A stretch of DNA of 64,000 nucleotides from Aliikangiella sp. G2MR2-5 (GCF_015687155.1 NZ_JADPQF010000005.1:283347-347346), one strand, 5' to 3'. Counted from the stretch's first letter, positions 24,897-34,035 are shown. Numbers and translations: made by a program. Notes: a model not told the origin generated them from the sequence alone.

Positions 24897-27177
24897 TTTT
24901 TCTCTCCTTTTCAAAAGTTAATAGCAGTGCAGGGAGTAATAAGAAATCGACAATCAGGGCGATGGTAATCGTTAAAGCCGTCATAATGCCCATGTCGGAG
25001 TTAAGGCTGAAGCTGGAAAAGGTCATCACACTAAACCCGGCACCTAGTACCAAAGTTGTGGTTACCAGAGCTTTACCGACATTATTAAAGGCGTACACAA
25101 TCGCATCTTCTGGAGAAAGTCCTTTTTCTTTTCGAGCTCGAAGGTACTTACTTAAAAAGTGCACGGTATCGTCTACCACTATTCCAAGCGTCATACCTGC
25201 GACCATAGCCAGAGACATACCTATCTGGCCAACAAAAATTCCCCAGACGCCAAATGCAATAACTGCGGGGACCAGATTGGGAACAAGTGAAATAGCACCC
25301 ATTCGATAAGAACGCAGGGCAAACATCAGGATCCCGGAAATAAGAACTAACGCGATAGCCGTTCCGCCCAGCATGCTGACTATGTTTCTCTCGCCGATAT
25401 GGGCGAACATAAGTGAAGGACTGGCGGCTTCAAATTCATAGCCCTCACCATTCAGTACCAGCCAGGCGCCCAGTCGGTTTTCCAAATCAATCGTTTCTTT
25501 AGTTGATAAATTTTTCGCTGTCACAATAACGCGGGTCGAAGATTTTTTAACATTGATCTGGTTGTTCAGATCCAGTCCGTAAGGCAACGACATTTCGTAT
25601 AGCAACAGATATTGTGCAGCAAGCTCACGGTCCTGCGGCAGTTTGTAATACTCATTGTTGTCACCATGCATGTTCCTATTCAGACGTGACATGGTATCGG
25701 TGAAAGTATTTACATGAATGACTTCATCCTGTTGCTCAGCATAGTCGGCAAAAGCTTCAACCATTTTCAGGAATTTTGGAGCGGAAACGCCGCCTTCTTC
25801 ACCGGTTTTCATCGAGAATTCCAGAGTGTAAAGTCCGGTCAGATTTTCCAGAACAAAGTCGGTATCGGTTCTAAATTGAACGGATTTATCGAAGTACTGT
25901 ACCCACTCGTCATTCAATTCGTTACGCGGTAAAAATGCGACAGCAATTAAAGTTGCCAGACTCATTCCCCACAATAGATTTTTGCGGTTTGAAATAACAA
26001 AGTTGGCCAAACGGTTCATGCCATCGTTTTGGTCTTGTGCAACAGTTTTAACTTTTAAAGGTAAAGCGAGAACCAGTGCTGGCAACAGGGTTACCGAGAA
26101 AACAAAAGCTGCGGCCACACCCATGGCGACGATATTGCCCAGATCGTGGAAGGGAGGTACTTCGCTAAAGTTCATAGTAAGGAAACCAATAACAGTCGTG
26201 ATACTGGTCAAAAACACCGGCTGGAAATTTACCCGCAAGCTCTCTTCCATCGCTCTTAATTTGTCAGAGCCCTGGCGCATATTTTGCAAAAAGGTCACCA
26301 GAATATGTACCGCATCGGCAACGGCCATGGTCATGATGATGGTTGGTGCCGAACTGGAAGGTGGAGTGAGTTTAATGCCAAGCCAGCCGGTTAGTCCCAT
26401 CGCTGTAACGATAGAAGCAATGATCATCACCAGTGTTGAAAAAGTGGCGTTAAAGCTGCGTAGCAAGAATCCAAGCACCAGCAAAACGACCAGGAACATA
26501 ATCGGAACTATAGTAGCCATATCGTTTTGTGAAGAAACCTGGAAGGCTTCGTTCAGCATAACAAAGCCGGTCATATAGACTTCAATGTCAGGATATTTCT
26601 GCTGCAGTTGCTGTTTTAAGTCGGCTGAAAAAGTGGCCACCTGATTGTTTTCATCCATCGCTTTTCCGGGCAACTTCACGGTGACATTGACTGCGCCAAC
26701 ATGACCGGAAGCAGATACCAGACGATGAACGAGTAAAGGCTCATTGAGCGCGATCTGCTTGATGTAATTCAGGTTTTCATTGGTAAGCTCAATCTCTTCG
26801 CCCGCCAAATCATAAACCAGAAGATCGTCTTCTTCGGCGACCGTGTGCTGATAATTGCTGATGGAATCAACCCGGGTTGAGTAGGGCGTTTGCCAGGCTT
26901 CATCGGTAAGCCATTGAATGGCTTCGATGGTTTGCTTGTTAAAGATGTCTTTTTGCTTGGGTTTTAAAACAAAAAGTACGTTATCTGATTTTTCGTAGGT
27001 ATTTTGCAGGCTCTCGTATGCTTCCAGCTGTTCATTACCTTCGTCAAAAAAGACGCGATAATCCGTGGTAAATCCCAGTTTTGAGCCGCCATATCCTGCG
27101 GCACCGATAGCTCCTATTGCGAGCACTAAAAGAAGCCAGCGAAAGCGAATGACCAGGTTCGCTAATATTGCAGACAT
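24853..27177 (-). CDS. RND-superfamily (MMPL/HAE-like) exporter
   Basis: This 774-residue inner-membrane protein has the layout of the RND exporters paired with LolA-like proteins. After one N-terminal membrane segment (about 9-29) comes a periplasmic domain with VFFDEGNEQLEAYESLQN. A block of five or six membrane segments with SSSAPTIIMTMAVADAVHIL (residues near 275-295) follows. A second periplasmic domain and a second membrane block with VVDDTVHFLSKYLRARKEKG end the protein. Acidic residues in the membrane blocks (AVADA, IVVDD) fit proton-driven transport. It heads the operon with the LolA-like gene and lies downstream of a TetR operator. Confidence 0.9.
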   Translation of the reverse strand: MSAILANLVIRFRWLLLVLAIGAIGAAGYGGSKLGFTTDYRVFFDEGNEQLEAYESLQNTYEKSDNVLFVLKPKQKDIFNKQTIEAIQWLTDEAWQTPYSTRVDSISNYQHTVAEEDDLLVYDLAGEEIELTNENLNYIKQIALNEPLLVHRLVSASGHVGAVNVTVKLPGKAMDENNQVATFSADLKQQLQQKYPDIEVYMTGFVMLNEAFQVSSQNDMATIVPIMFLVVLLVLGFLLRSFNATFSTLVMIIASIVTAMGLTGWLGIKLTPPSSSAPTIIMTMAVADAVHILVTFLQNMRQGSDKLRAMEESLRVNFQPVFLTSITTVIGFLTMNFSEVPPFHDLGNIVAMGVAAAFVFSVTLLPALVLALPLKVKTVAQDQNDGMNRLANFVISNRKNLLWGMSLATLIAVAFLPRNELNDEWVQYFDKSVQFRTDTDFVLENLTGLYTLEFSMKTGEEGGVSAPKFLKMVEAFADYAEQQDEVIHVNTFTDTMSRLNRNMHGDNNEYYKLPQDRELAAQYLLLYEMSLPYGLDLNNQINVKKSSTRVIVTAKNLSTKETIDLENRLGAWLVLNGEGYEFEAASPSLMFAHIGERNIVSMLGGTAIALVLISGILMFALRSYRMGAISLVPNLVPAVIAFGVWGIFVGQIGMSLAMVAGMTLGIVVDDTVHFLSKYLRARKEKGLSPEDAIVYAFNNVGKALVTTTLVLGAGFSVMTFSSFSLNSDMGIMTALTITIALIVDFLLLPALLLTFEKERKNVQAPVELTSGSAS

Positions 27178-27274
27178 GAGTTTTTCCTCTTGGTATTAGT
27201 TTTAGAAACTACCAATGCTGGTAATCCCTTTTTTGTTAAATACTTTAGTTAGGCGCTGATCGTTTAATCAATAA

Positions 27275-27313
27275 ACCGACCAGTTGGTATGAATATACAT
27301 ACCAACTGGTATG
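27275..27313. promoter_or_regulatory. TetR-family operator (double palindrome)
   Basis: A perfect 32-bp inverted repeat at 27279-27310 has 13-bp arms (ACCAGTTGGTATG / CATACCAACTGGT) and a 6-bp centre. Within it are two overlapping sites of the ACCRAC-NN-GTYGGT type: ACCGACCAGTTGGT at 27275-27288 and CATACCAACTGGTATG at 27298-27313. This is the form seen for many TetR-family repressors. It lies about 100 bp before the RND start codon. Control by the regulator at 23265-23867 is inferred from operon position. Confidence 0.75.
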
Positions 27314-27540
27314 TATGCAAGTTCAAATTTTGATCTAAAGTGATAAAAGGGCCGATTAGACGAGTAAAAATTAATATATCTATTTGATATTTATGAATAA
27401 ATTTTCATTGAGATTATTTTGTTATCGATATAGAGAATTTTAAGTCAAGAGTAAAATATAGAGCTGGAAAGCGGAAAAACATCCCCTATCAACTGATATG
27501 ATGATTAGTTCGAGTAGTTAATAATCGACAGTAATCCTGT

Positions 27541-27590
27541 AGCCTTGATGAGGCTTGCTGAATCAAGGAATTTGTACAAAATCACTCATT
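27541..27590 (+). repeat. Solo left end of the 218-bp MITE-like family
   Basis: The segment beginning AGCCTTGATGAGGCTTGC at 27541, followed by TGAATCAAGGAATTTGTACAAAA, matches the left end of the repeat at 28026 with few changes over about 45 bp, in the same orientation. No matching right end is seen close by, so it is a solo or truncated end. It lies directly upstream of the cupin gene. The TTG that opens a longer frame at 27545 is within this repeat. Confidence 0.6.
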
Positions 27591-27613
27591 CACTAACCAG
27601 GGAGGGTGTTGAA

Positions 27614-27994
27614 ATGACGTATTTCAAGAATCTGAGTCAGATCGTCGAGCAGCTGGAAGCCGATGAATCGACCAAAAATGACCCAATAAAAAGAGCTTTT
27701 GTTTTCGACGGGAAACACATAACCGCCAATATTGGTATAGTTCGAGACAGTGGGAATGCTCTTCATACGCAGAAATACCATGATGAGCTACTCGTAATCA
27801 TCGAAGGTAATGTGGAGTTTAGAGTCGGTGATGAAATCAAGAAAGTGAGTCAGGGAGATCTGGTCTTCATTCCAAAAAATACACTTCATGGTCCAATTTT
27901 AGAAGAAGGACAAAGTTTCGCCGCGCTTTCCGTTTTTGCGCCATATTTTGACCGAGCCAAGGATAATATTACCTGGGATAAGGATTTGAATTAG
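27614..27994 (+). CDS. Small cupin-domain protein
   Basis: The product from the ATG at 27614 is 126 residues and a single cupin barrel. Motif 1 is HTQKYHDELLVIIEGNVEFRV and motif 2 is GDLVFIPKNTLHGP, with His residues placed to bind a metal. GGAGG lies about 9 nt upstream of this ATG; a longer frame from 27545 starts in a repeat and is rejected. The substrate is unknown, since small cupins range from isomerases to sensors. It lies between a solo repeat end and a full MITE-like copy in the same orientation, so it may have moved with them. Confidence 0.8.
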   Translation: MTYFKNLSQIVEQLEADESTKNDPIKRAFVFDGKHITANIGIVRDSGNALHTQKYHDELLVIIEGNVEFRVGDEIKKVSQGDLVFIPKNTLHGPILEEGQSFAALSVFAPYFDRAKDNITWDKDLN

Positions 27995-28025
27995 TTTCAG
28001 TGGTAGCCTGAATATCCTGGAATAT

Positions 28026-28243
28026 AGCCTTGATGGAGCTCGCGGAATCAAGGAGCATGTATACAAATTGACCGACTTAATTATGGTCGCGCATCGCCGA
28101 AGCAAGCGATGCTCTTTGATTATAAACGTCAGAATATCAAGCCCGAAAACAGGGAAGCAAGTAGAGTTATATTGAGTGGAATTTGGAGAAGTTGTACCAT
28201 TGTTAATAAGTTTTCCCTTGATTACGCAAGCTTCATCAAGGCT
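28026..28243 (+). repeat. MITE-like element, copy 1 (218 bp)
   Basis: The 28-bp ends are inverted repeats with about 25 matches: AGCCTTGATGGAGCTCGCGG on the left, and on the right (read in reverse) AGCCTTGATGAAGCTTGCGT, each followed by AATCAAGG. Each end is itself a small CCTTGAT...ATCAAGG palindrome. The interior has no gene and includes a GCATCGC..GCGATGC hairpin near 28090-28112. A second copy with the same ends and interior lies at 30494-30712. Size, ends and lack of coding capacity indicate a non-autonomous mobile element. I cannot see clear target duplications. Confidence 0.75.
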
Positions 28244-28422
28244 ACTTTTCTGCGATGCAGAGGCTTGTGTTAATCTACGCAATAAATAATATAAGTATCT
28301 AGCCAGGAAGTTTAAATGGAATTACAAATAGAGGGGGGACAGTCAAAATTATCCAGAGCGGGCAATATGGGATGATAAATTTAAACGATGCGAAGTTTCG
28401 GATAGGGTAAGAGGTTCAGGTA

Positions 28423-29574
28423 TTGAGCGTTAATGTAGTACCAATAGTTGTTTATTCCGGTATGATGGGCGTAACCATTTTTGCCCTTTTGGACGCAACG
28501 TTTAAACCAAGACAAAGACAGACAACTTTTCTGATCGGACTGCTTGTATTGTTATTGATTCACATCCTGGGGGAACTTTATATTTATACTGGTGCATATC
28601 AGTATATGCCCGCATTAGCTGGCGTACAATTGCCAATCAGGGTGTTACTTGGACCGGCGCTCTATTTTTATGCTTGTGCGACCATGTCTGCAAACGGAAC
28701 GCAATCCAAACGAGCTTATTTAACAGCTTTGCTCGGTCCTTTGTTGGTCACTTTTTCAATGGTCCCTTTCGCGTTCGGGTTAAGTTCTGAGGAAAAACTC
28801 GCATTAGCCGATCCCCTTACCCGAGATCCCGAAAACTTTAAACTCGCATTGGCCGCCTGCACCATTTCAATGTTGGTATTTATCGTTTTCACTGGTATTT
28901 ATCTCTTTGCTGCACTTAAGTTACACCGACGACATCGAGCACAACTAATGGATCGTTTCGCAACTATTGAGCGGCGGTCTCTAGATTGGTTTAGAGTAGT
29001 CCTTATACTTTGGGGCTGCATTTGGTTAATGTACGCCATAGAATATATCACGGCATTTATGAATTGGCGCTGGATTGGTTCCGGCGTGGTGTTGCCGATA
29101 CTCGAAGCGTCAGTTTTAGTGGCGTTTACTTATTTGGCTTTAAATCAAACCGTGTTAAATGAGTCGGATAAAGTACCTTCGAAAACGAGCAACAATAGGG
29201 TCGCCGCACTCAGTATTGAAAAAATGGAATTGATTGCAGATAAGCTGAATAAGGTGATGGCCGAAAAAAAGCTGTTCATGGAAGAGGAACTGTCTCTTAA
29301 CCGGCTTTCTGTTGCCTTATCTGTCAGTGAAAACCATATTTCAGAAACCCTTTCTCAATATTTGAAGACTAATTTTTTTCACTTTGTGAATGGTTTTCGT
29401 ATTGAGGAGGCTAAAAAGCTTTTGCAAAGTACAGACCGCTTAGTTTCAACTATTGCCTTTGAGGTAGGCTTTAATTCAAAGTCTACCTTCAATACGGCGT
29501 TTAAAAAATCCTCAGGTCTCACGCCAACTGCCTTCAGAAAGCAATTGCAAATGGCAAAAGCAGAAAAAGGGTAA
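28423..29574 (+). CDS. AraC-family regulator with N-terminal multi-span membrane domain
   Basis: The 383-residue protein has about seven hydrophobic segments (residues 5-245) followed by an AraC-type double helix-turn-helix at about 275-380 (LSLNRLSVALSVSENHISETL, then STIAFEVGFNSKSTFNTAFKKSSGLTP). Membrane-embedded AraC regulators of this build act as one-component sensors. The start is a TTG at 28423 with AAGAGG 8 nt upstream; no better ATG exists before residue 14. It ends 10 nt from the convergent DUF4386 gene. No target operator could be identified. Confidence 0.85.
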   Translation: MSVNVVPIVVYSGMMGVTIFALLDATFKPRQRQTTFLIGLLVLLLIHILGELYIYTGAYQYMPALAGVQLPIRVLLGPALYFYACATMSANGTQSKRAYLTALLGPLLVTFSMVPFAFGLSSEEKLALADPLTRDPENFKLALAACTISMLVFIVFTGIYLFAALKLHRRHRAQLMDRFATIERRSLDWFRVVLILWGCIWLMYAIEYITAFMNWRWIGSGVVLPILEASVLVAFTYLALNQTVLNESDKVPSKTSNNRVAALSIEKMELIADKLNKVMAEKKLFMEEELSLNRLSVALSVSENHISETLSQYLKTNFFHFVNGFRIEEAKKLLQSTDRLVSTIAFEVGFNSKSTFNTAFKKSSGLTPTAFRKQLQMAKAEKG

Positions 29575-29584
29575 AATAAAGCGT

Positions 29585-30310
29585 TCAAACAGGCCCATTA
29601 TGGCGACTAGATACGGCAATTTCTTGATTTTTTATCCCCATAGTGAACAGCCAAATACCCACGCCCAGTTCAAAAAGCGCACCGGGAAAAAGTACATACA
29701 TGGCTTCACGGGGCAAGTCAGGTTTCAATAGTTTTACCAAAGGGTACACAATCAAACTTAAATAGGTGAGGATTCCCCATACTGACCAAACTCTTGGTAT
29801 ATAGCGAGATTTAAAAAACAAATAAAAAGTAATGACTCCTGCAAATCCCATTGATATCCAGCTGTATTCATATGCCGGGACTCTAAAGCTTGAGGCGATA
29901 ACAACTATTGTACGCAATTGCTCCGGATCAAAGGTTTCCAGTAAAGATACTTTGCTTGAAAGTGCCAGCATTGCCATGCTGACTACAACCGCAATACCCC
30001 CAATAATGATCTCCACTAATCTCAGGCATAAAGTGGTTTGCGCCAGTTGCTTACTCACAGGTTTAAGCACAATATAAAATGACACTGAAGCCATAATAAC
30101 CCCAAGAAACATAACGGTTTCTGCCAAAATACCCAAACGGAAGTGTATTTCGTTTGCAAACATACCGTTCGTCTGGATAGTGCCAATATCAGATAGCCTG
30201 GTATTTAATATAAAAACTTTAACCCATCCCGCGACGGTAAAAATAATATAAGAAAGACCTGCTATTCTTGCGTACAAATATTGAAGACTTTTTTCTGATT
30301 GACTACTCAT
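29585..30310 (-). CDS. DUF4386 family membrane protein
   Basis: This 241-residue protein has about six membrane segments and the pattern of DUF4386 proteins: YARIAGLSYIIFTVAGWVKV at the start, FRLGILAETVMFLGVIM, then ALFELGVGIWLFTMGIK near the end. The function of the family is unknown. It is convergent with the membrane AraC regulator. Regulator-neighbour pairs with DUF4386 are common, so it may respond to that regulator. The upstream gap (30311-30493) is AT-rich without recognisable genes, and the second MITE copy begins after it. Confidence 0.85.
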   Translation of the reverse strand: MSSQSEKSLQYLYARIAGLSYIIFTVAGWVKVFILNTRLSDIGTIQTNGMFANEIHFRLGILAETVMFLGVIMASVSFYIVLKPVSKQLAQTTLCLRLVEIIIGGIAVVVSMAMLALSSKVSLLETFDPEQLRTIVVIASSFRVPAYEYSWISMGFAGVITFYLFFKSRYIPRVWSVWGILTYLSLIVYPLVKLLKPDLPREAMYVLFPGALFELGVGIWLFTMGIKNQEIAVSSRHNGPV

Positions 30311-30493
30311 TATAGATTTCTCTTGATTCTAAAATTACAAGTATGAAAAATGCCTTAAATTAGTCGTATTGTCGTATTAATGGGCCTATTCGGACATATT
30401 TTCTCCCTTATTGATTAAAAATTGCGTTTTTTGCAGTGATTTTAAGATTTTGTTTTCAGGTTACTGCTGGATGGAAAACTTAATGAGTTTTCT

Positions 30494-30712
30494 AATTTTG
30501 ATGCTACTTGCGGATTTGAGGAATAAGTATGCTCATAGGTCAACTTCGTTATGGTTGCGTATCACCGAATCAAGTGATGCTCTTTGGCTATAAAAGGCAG
30601 AGTATTAATCCCGCAAACAGGGGAAGCAAGTAGGGTTTTATTGTTGGGAATTTAGAGACGTTGTACCATTGTCAATAAGTATTCCCTTGATTAGGCAAAC
30701 TTCATCAAAGCT
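30494..30712 (+). repeat. MITE-like element, copy 2 (219 bp)
   Basis: This segment is homologous along its whole length to 28026-28243. Shared blocks include GATGCTCTTTG, GGGAAGCAAGTAG, GTTGTACCATTGT and CCCTTGATTA. The left end (AATTTTGATGCTACTTGCGG) is more decayed than the right end, which in reverse reads AGCTTTGATGAAGTTTGCCT. It ends 36 bp before the start of the gene at 30749. The divergence between the two copies suggests old insertions. Confidence 0.72.
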
Positions 30713-30748
30713 AAGATTCTAATGCACAACAAATAGAAAAAATAACTA

Positions 30749-31120
30749 ATGGATATCATAATCTCACGGGAAATTTCCCTTCATAAATTTAATACTCGTC
30801 AAAACCCATTGGAATTAAAGTGCTTGATTCATCCTGATTTTCGAGAAATCGGCCGATCAGGGAAAATATTCGATTTTGATAGTATTGTCGAAATGATGAA
30901 AGCCGAGGAACCATCTGACTATAAAGTTCACTCCCAGGGTTTTAAGGGGATACAACTCGAAGCATCCAGTTATCTGCTTACCTACCAATCGGCGAGAGTC
31001 GACAAGAACGGTGAGGTCAGCAATTATGCTATGCGTTCATCTATCTGGCTCGAGATTGACGAAAATTGGCAGTTAATATTTCATCAAGGCACGCCGTGTG
31101 AAGCGTTTGAGTTAGAATAA
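30749..31120 (+). CDS. DUF4440 / NTF2-like protein
   Basis: The 123-residue soluble protein looks like a small cone-fold domain of the DUF4440/SnoaL group: LKCLIHPDFREIGRSGKIFD, YLLTYQSARV, SSIWLEIDENWQLIFHQGTP. Members are of unknown or varied function. It begins 36 bp after the second MITE-like element and runs into a GNAT gene 18 nt downstream, so the element could supply or alter the promoter of this small operon. No signal peptide is visible. Confidence 0.78.
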   Translation: MDIIISREISLHKFNTRQNPLELKCLIHPDFREIGRSGKIFDFDSIVEMMKAEEPSDYKVHSQGFKGIQLEASSYLLTYQSARVDKNGEVSNYAMRSSIWLEIDENWQLIFHQGTPCEAFELE

Positions 31121-31138
31121 ACCAATCTTATAGATATA

Positions 31139-31618
31139 ATGAAAATTAAACTTGTAGAAAGCACGCCTGATGATGCAGAAATCCTTATTTGTATGATCAA
31201 CAAACTGGCTGAAATTGATGGTGTTGGAAGTGTGCCTGTTGGGAAAGAACAACTGTTTGCTAATATTTACTCTGACTCTCCTGTAGCTTTTGCCAAATTG
31301 ATTATCTACGATGAAAAGGTTGCAGGCTTTATCATTCACAGCTGGAAATTTGCGACTTTTTTAGGGACTCGTGACATGTACATGCAGGCGACTTACATCG
31401 AGCCAGAGTTTCGTCGCCGCGGTGTAGCCACCAAAGTATTGGGGAAGCTTGCCAAACTCGCACTGGATTCTGGTTGCAGTAGAATGGAATGGTACGCAAT
31501 AGAAGGAAATAATATGAGTGGTGGTTTCTACGACGCTTTGGGAGCCTGTACTTTATCTGATGCCAGAGTACGACGTTTTTCGACCGAAGTATTAGTCAAG
31601 CTCTCGGAAATCGACTAA
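31139..31618 (+). CDS. GNAT-family N-acetyltransferase
   Basis: The 159-residue protein fits the GNAT fold: MKIKLVESTPDDAEILICMI at the start, then MQATYIEPEFRRRGVATKVL, where RRRGVA is the acetyl-CoA pyrophosphate loop, and the late MEWYAIEGNNMSGGFYDALG. The W-x-x-x-x-N-x-x-x-x-x-FY pattern matches small-molecule (diamine-type) acetyltransferases, but the acceptor is unknown. It follows the NTF2-like gene by 18 nt on the same strand. Confidence 0.88.
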   Translation: MKIKLVESTPDDAEILICMINKLAEIDGVGSVPVGKEQLFANIYSDSPVAFAKLIIYDEKVAGFIIHSWKFATFLGTRDMYMQATYIEPEFRRRGVATKVLGKLAKLALDSGCSRMEWYAIEGNNMSGGFYDALGACTLSDARVRRFSTEVLVKLSEID

Positions 31619-31655
31619 GCTCCACTAATGCAAGATATGCAATTCAAAAAGTATT

Positions 31656-31904
31656 ATGGCCAAAAATAAAATCATTCGCTGCTCGTTGCAGGATTACTTT
31701 GAAAGCGCTTGTGTTCAACAGGCAAAGATTAAGCTTTTACTAAAAGATGGGACAGAACTAAGTGGAGTAGCAAAAGACTTAAATACTCGAAATAAATGCG
31801 AATGGCTTATGCTTCAGGTCGCTGAAGATAATCGGGAAATTGATTTAATGGATATCGAACAATTAGAGTTTTTAAGAACGGGAGAAAAAATCAAGCTCGC
31901 TTAA
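31656..31904 (+). CDS. rof: Rof-like Rho-binding antiterminator
   Basis: The 82-residue product matches Rof (YaeO), an inhibitor that binds transcription factor Rho and prevents RNA loading. IRCSLQDYFESACVQQAKIK corresponds to the conserved N-terminal CxxYDxLExAC-like segment, LKDGTELSGVAKDL to the central strands and CEWLMLQVAEDNREIDLMDI to the C-terminal strands. It is the last gene of the small plus-strand cluster from 30749 and its stop touches the convergent nhaA stop. The first Asp of the E. coli segment appears as Ser, so fine function is not guaranteed. Confidence 0.78.
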   Translation: MAKNKIIRCSLQDYFESACVQQAKIKLLLKDGTELSGVAKDLNTRNKCEWLMLQVAEDNREIDLMDIEQLEFLRTGEKIKLA

Positions 31905-33085
31905 CTAGAATTTGATGTGTCGACGCGGTTAAAAAACAAAATTAGATAGCCAACAATTGCTGAAGCGATAGAGCCTAACAAAATAGCCAGTCGGTCAATT
32001 CTGGCCTCACCTGCACCACCATGCTCAAATGCGAGAGACGCGATAAAGAGACTCATAGTAAAACCTATGCCACAAAGCACCGAGGTGCCGTAAAGTTGTA
32101 ACCAGCTTGCGCGCTCGGGTAAGCAAGACAGTTTTAATTTGATTGCAGCAAAGCTAAAGGCAAATACACCAAGCTGTTTTCCGACAAACAAGCCAAGAAA
32201 AATACCAACCGGAATATCGGTAAATGCATTGTTAAATTTCACCTGACTTAAATCGACACCCGCATTGGCAAAAGCAAATATCGGTAATACACCAAGCGCT
32301 ATATAGGGATGAAGGTTATGCAGAAGGTGGTCTAATGGGGAATTTTCATCATGTTGCTCCGAGTCGCTATAAATTGGAATAAAGAAGGCATTGATGACAC
32401 CTGCAATTGTTGCGTGGACGCCTGACTTTAAAAAACAAACCCAGATGAAAATTCCAAATAGAAGATAAGGTGCTATCCGTTTAACATTTAATCGATTAAG
32501 GATAAATAGACCCACAAAACCCAAAGTTGAAGCCATTAATGCCGAAAAAGATATTTCGTTGGAGTAGAAAAAAGCAATAATCAAAATTCCTGCGACGTCA
32601 TCGATAATTGCCAGAGTCATAAGAAAAAGCTTCAAGCTGGTCGGCACTCGACTCCCCAGAAGAGCTAATACGCCGAGAGCAAAAGCTATATCTGTTGCAG
32701 TTGGAATTGCCCAGCCATGTGCGGATAAATTGTTATCGATATTGAATGCCAGGTATATTAGTGCTGGAAATACTATACCTCCAAGGGCTGCGATAGCTGG
32801 TAGTAGTAGCGTTTTTCGATCTTTAAGTTTTCCAACCAATAACTCTCTTTTTAATTCCAGACCAACCACAAAAAAGAAAATGGCCATAATACCATCATTT
32901 ATCCATAGTAATAAGGGCTTGTTAATTGAGAATGCATCGGCACGAATCTCGACAGTCATCATCAAAAAATTTTGGTAAAGAGCAGATAAGTCTGAGTTTT
33001 TTACAATCATTGCTATAGCGGCAAAGACAATTAGTAGTATGCCTGCGAGACTTTCCGTCTGTAAAAATTTCTTCAGGTTTGACAC
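31901..33085 (-). CDS. nhaA: Na+/H+ antiporter NhaA
   Basis: This inner-membrane antiporter expels Na+ in exchange for protons. The product (394 residues from the GTG at 33085, MSNLKKFLQ) contains the NhaA signatures: NDGIMAIFFFVVGLELKREL, GWAIPTATDIAFALGVLALL with the transport Asp pair region, and IIDDVAGILIIAFFYS with the two adjacent Asp residues. The length fits the family. GTG at 33085 overlaps the stop of the zntB-like gene as TAGTG and has GGTGG 5 nt upstream; GTG at 33094 is an alternative. It forms an operon with the CorA-family gene. Confidence 0.95.
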   Translation of the reverse strand: MSNLKKFLQTESLAGILLIVFAAIAMIVKNSDLSALYQNFLMMTVEIRADAFSINKPLLLWINDGIMAIFFFVVGLELKRELLVGKLKDRKTLLLPAIAALGGIVFPALIYLAFNIDNNLSAHGWAIPTATDIAFALGVLALLGSRVPTSLKLFLMTLAIIDDVAGILIIAFFYSNEISFSALMASTLGFVGLFILNRLNVKRIAPYLLFGIFIWVCFLKSGVHATIAGVINAFFIPIYSDSEQHDENSPLDHLLHNLHPYIALGVLPIFAFANAGVDLSQVKFNNAFTDIPVGIFLGLFVGKQLGVFAFSFAAIKLKLSCLPERASWLQLYGTSVLCGIGFTMSLFIASLAFEHGGAGEARIDRLAILLGSIASAIVGYLILFFNRVDTSNSS

Positions 33086-34035
33086 TAGAACCACCGGAAA
33101 ATTCGAAGCAGAATTATTTGAAAAATACAGATAACAATGGAAATAATAACCACATAGCTAAATCCCATGTCAGAGTCGGTTCCAGGTATTCCACCAACAT
33201 TAATTCCGAGTAAACCAGTGATAAAAGAGAGTGGGAGAAATATTACAGAAATAATTGAAATAACATAGAGGTTGCGGTTTACCTTATTGTTGATCTTACT
33301 ATTGAGTTCGTTATTGAGTATTTCACTTCGCTCTTTCAAAAGTGCGATTTCTTCATTGAGGTAACTCATCTGATTTACCGTATCTTCAAGTTCTTGTTGA
33401 ACGCTGGTGTTTTTCCAGTCAAGTTGAGCCGCGGATAGTTTTTTCAGAGAATCTACCTGAGGCGATGTAAAACGACTGAGGCGAGAAATAGTGCGTCTAA
33501 GGTCATGAATTTGCTCACTCGATATATCTGAATTTTTATCCTCAAGCTCTTCCAGTGCTTCCATTTTTTCAATGAGCTTCTTTACCTGTTTATTGATTTT
33601 AAAAATTACATTTTTAATTAGATGCATAAGAATATCGCATGCTGATTGAATATTGCCAGAGTCCGATTCTGTGAGCCCCCTGACTTCCCTGACAGCCTGA
33701 ATTGGTCGATTCATGACGGTAATGATTCGTTTACCATCACAAAGAATACGAAGCGAAACCATATCCTCCGGATCGCTGTTTGGGTTTAGATTGACGGCCT
33801 TTAGAAAAAGTAGAAACTCGTTATTGTCGATAGCCAGGAAATAAGGCCGAGTTATTTCAGAGAACAAGGCGTCATATTCGCCTGGTGTGACACCCATATC
33901 TGAAGCTGTATCAAATTTATCATCGCGGGTTGTATGAAACCAATAGTCTGTACCTGAGGAAGTGTCAGGTATATCTGATGGAACGAACTGGTTGTTTTCA
34001 TTTTTGGTGATGAGAAACGATTTAGAGGCTGGCAT
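33085..34035 (-). CDS. ZntB-like CorA-family metal ion transporter
   Basis: The 316-residue protein has a long N-terminal cytoplasmic domain with coiled-coil helices (about 130-255). Two C-terminal membrane segments follow, the first ending in GLLGINVGGIPG, the GxN signature in the form found in ZntB zinc transporters rather than GMN of CorA. The end is basic (RIFRWF). ZntB moves Zn2+ with protons; ion specificity here is inferred from the motif. It is the first gene of a two-gene operon with nhaA. Confidence 0.88.
   Translation of the reverse strand: MPASKSFLITKNENNQFVPSDIPDTSSGTDYWFHTTRDDKFDTASDMGVTPGEYDALFSEITRPYFLAIDNNEFLLFLKAVNLNPNSDPEDMVSLRILCDGKRIITVMNRPIQAVREVRGLTESDSGNIQSACDILMHLIKNVIFKINKQVKKLIEKMEALEELEDKNSDISSEQIHDLRRTISRLSRFTSPQVDSLKKLSAAQLDWKNTSVQQELEDTVNQMSYLNEEIALLKERSEILNNELNSKINNKVNRNLYVISIISVIFLPLSFITGLLGINVGGIPGTDSDMGFSYVVIISIVICIFQIILLRIFRWF

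Noticed and set aside
27899..28282. Minus-strand open frame of 127 codons
   Set aside because: It overlaps the cupin gene end and the MITE-like copy on the opposite strand and shows no domain.
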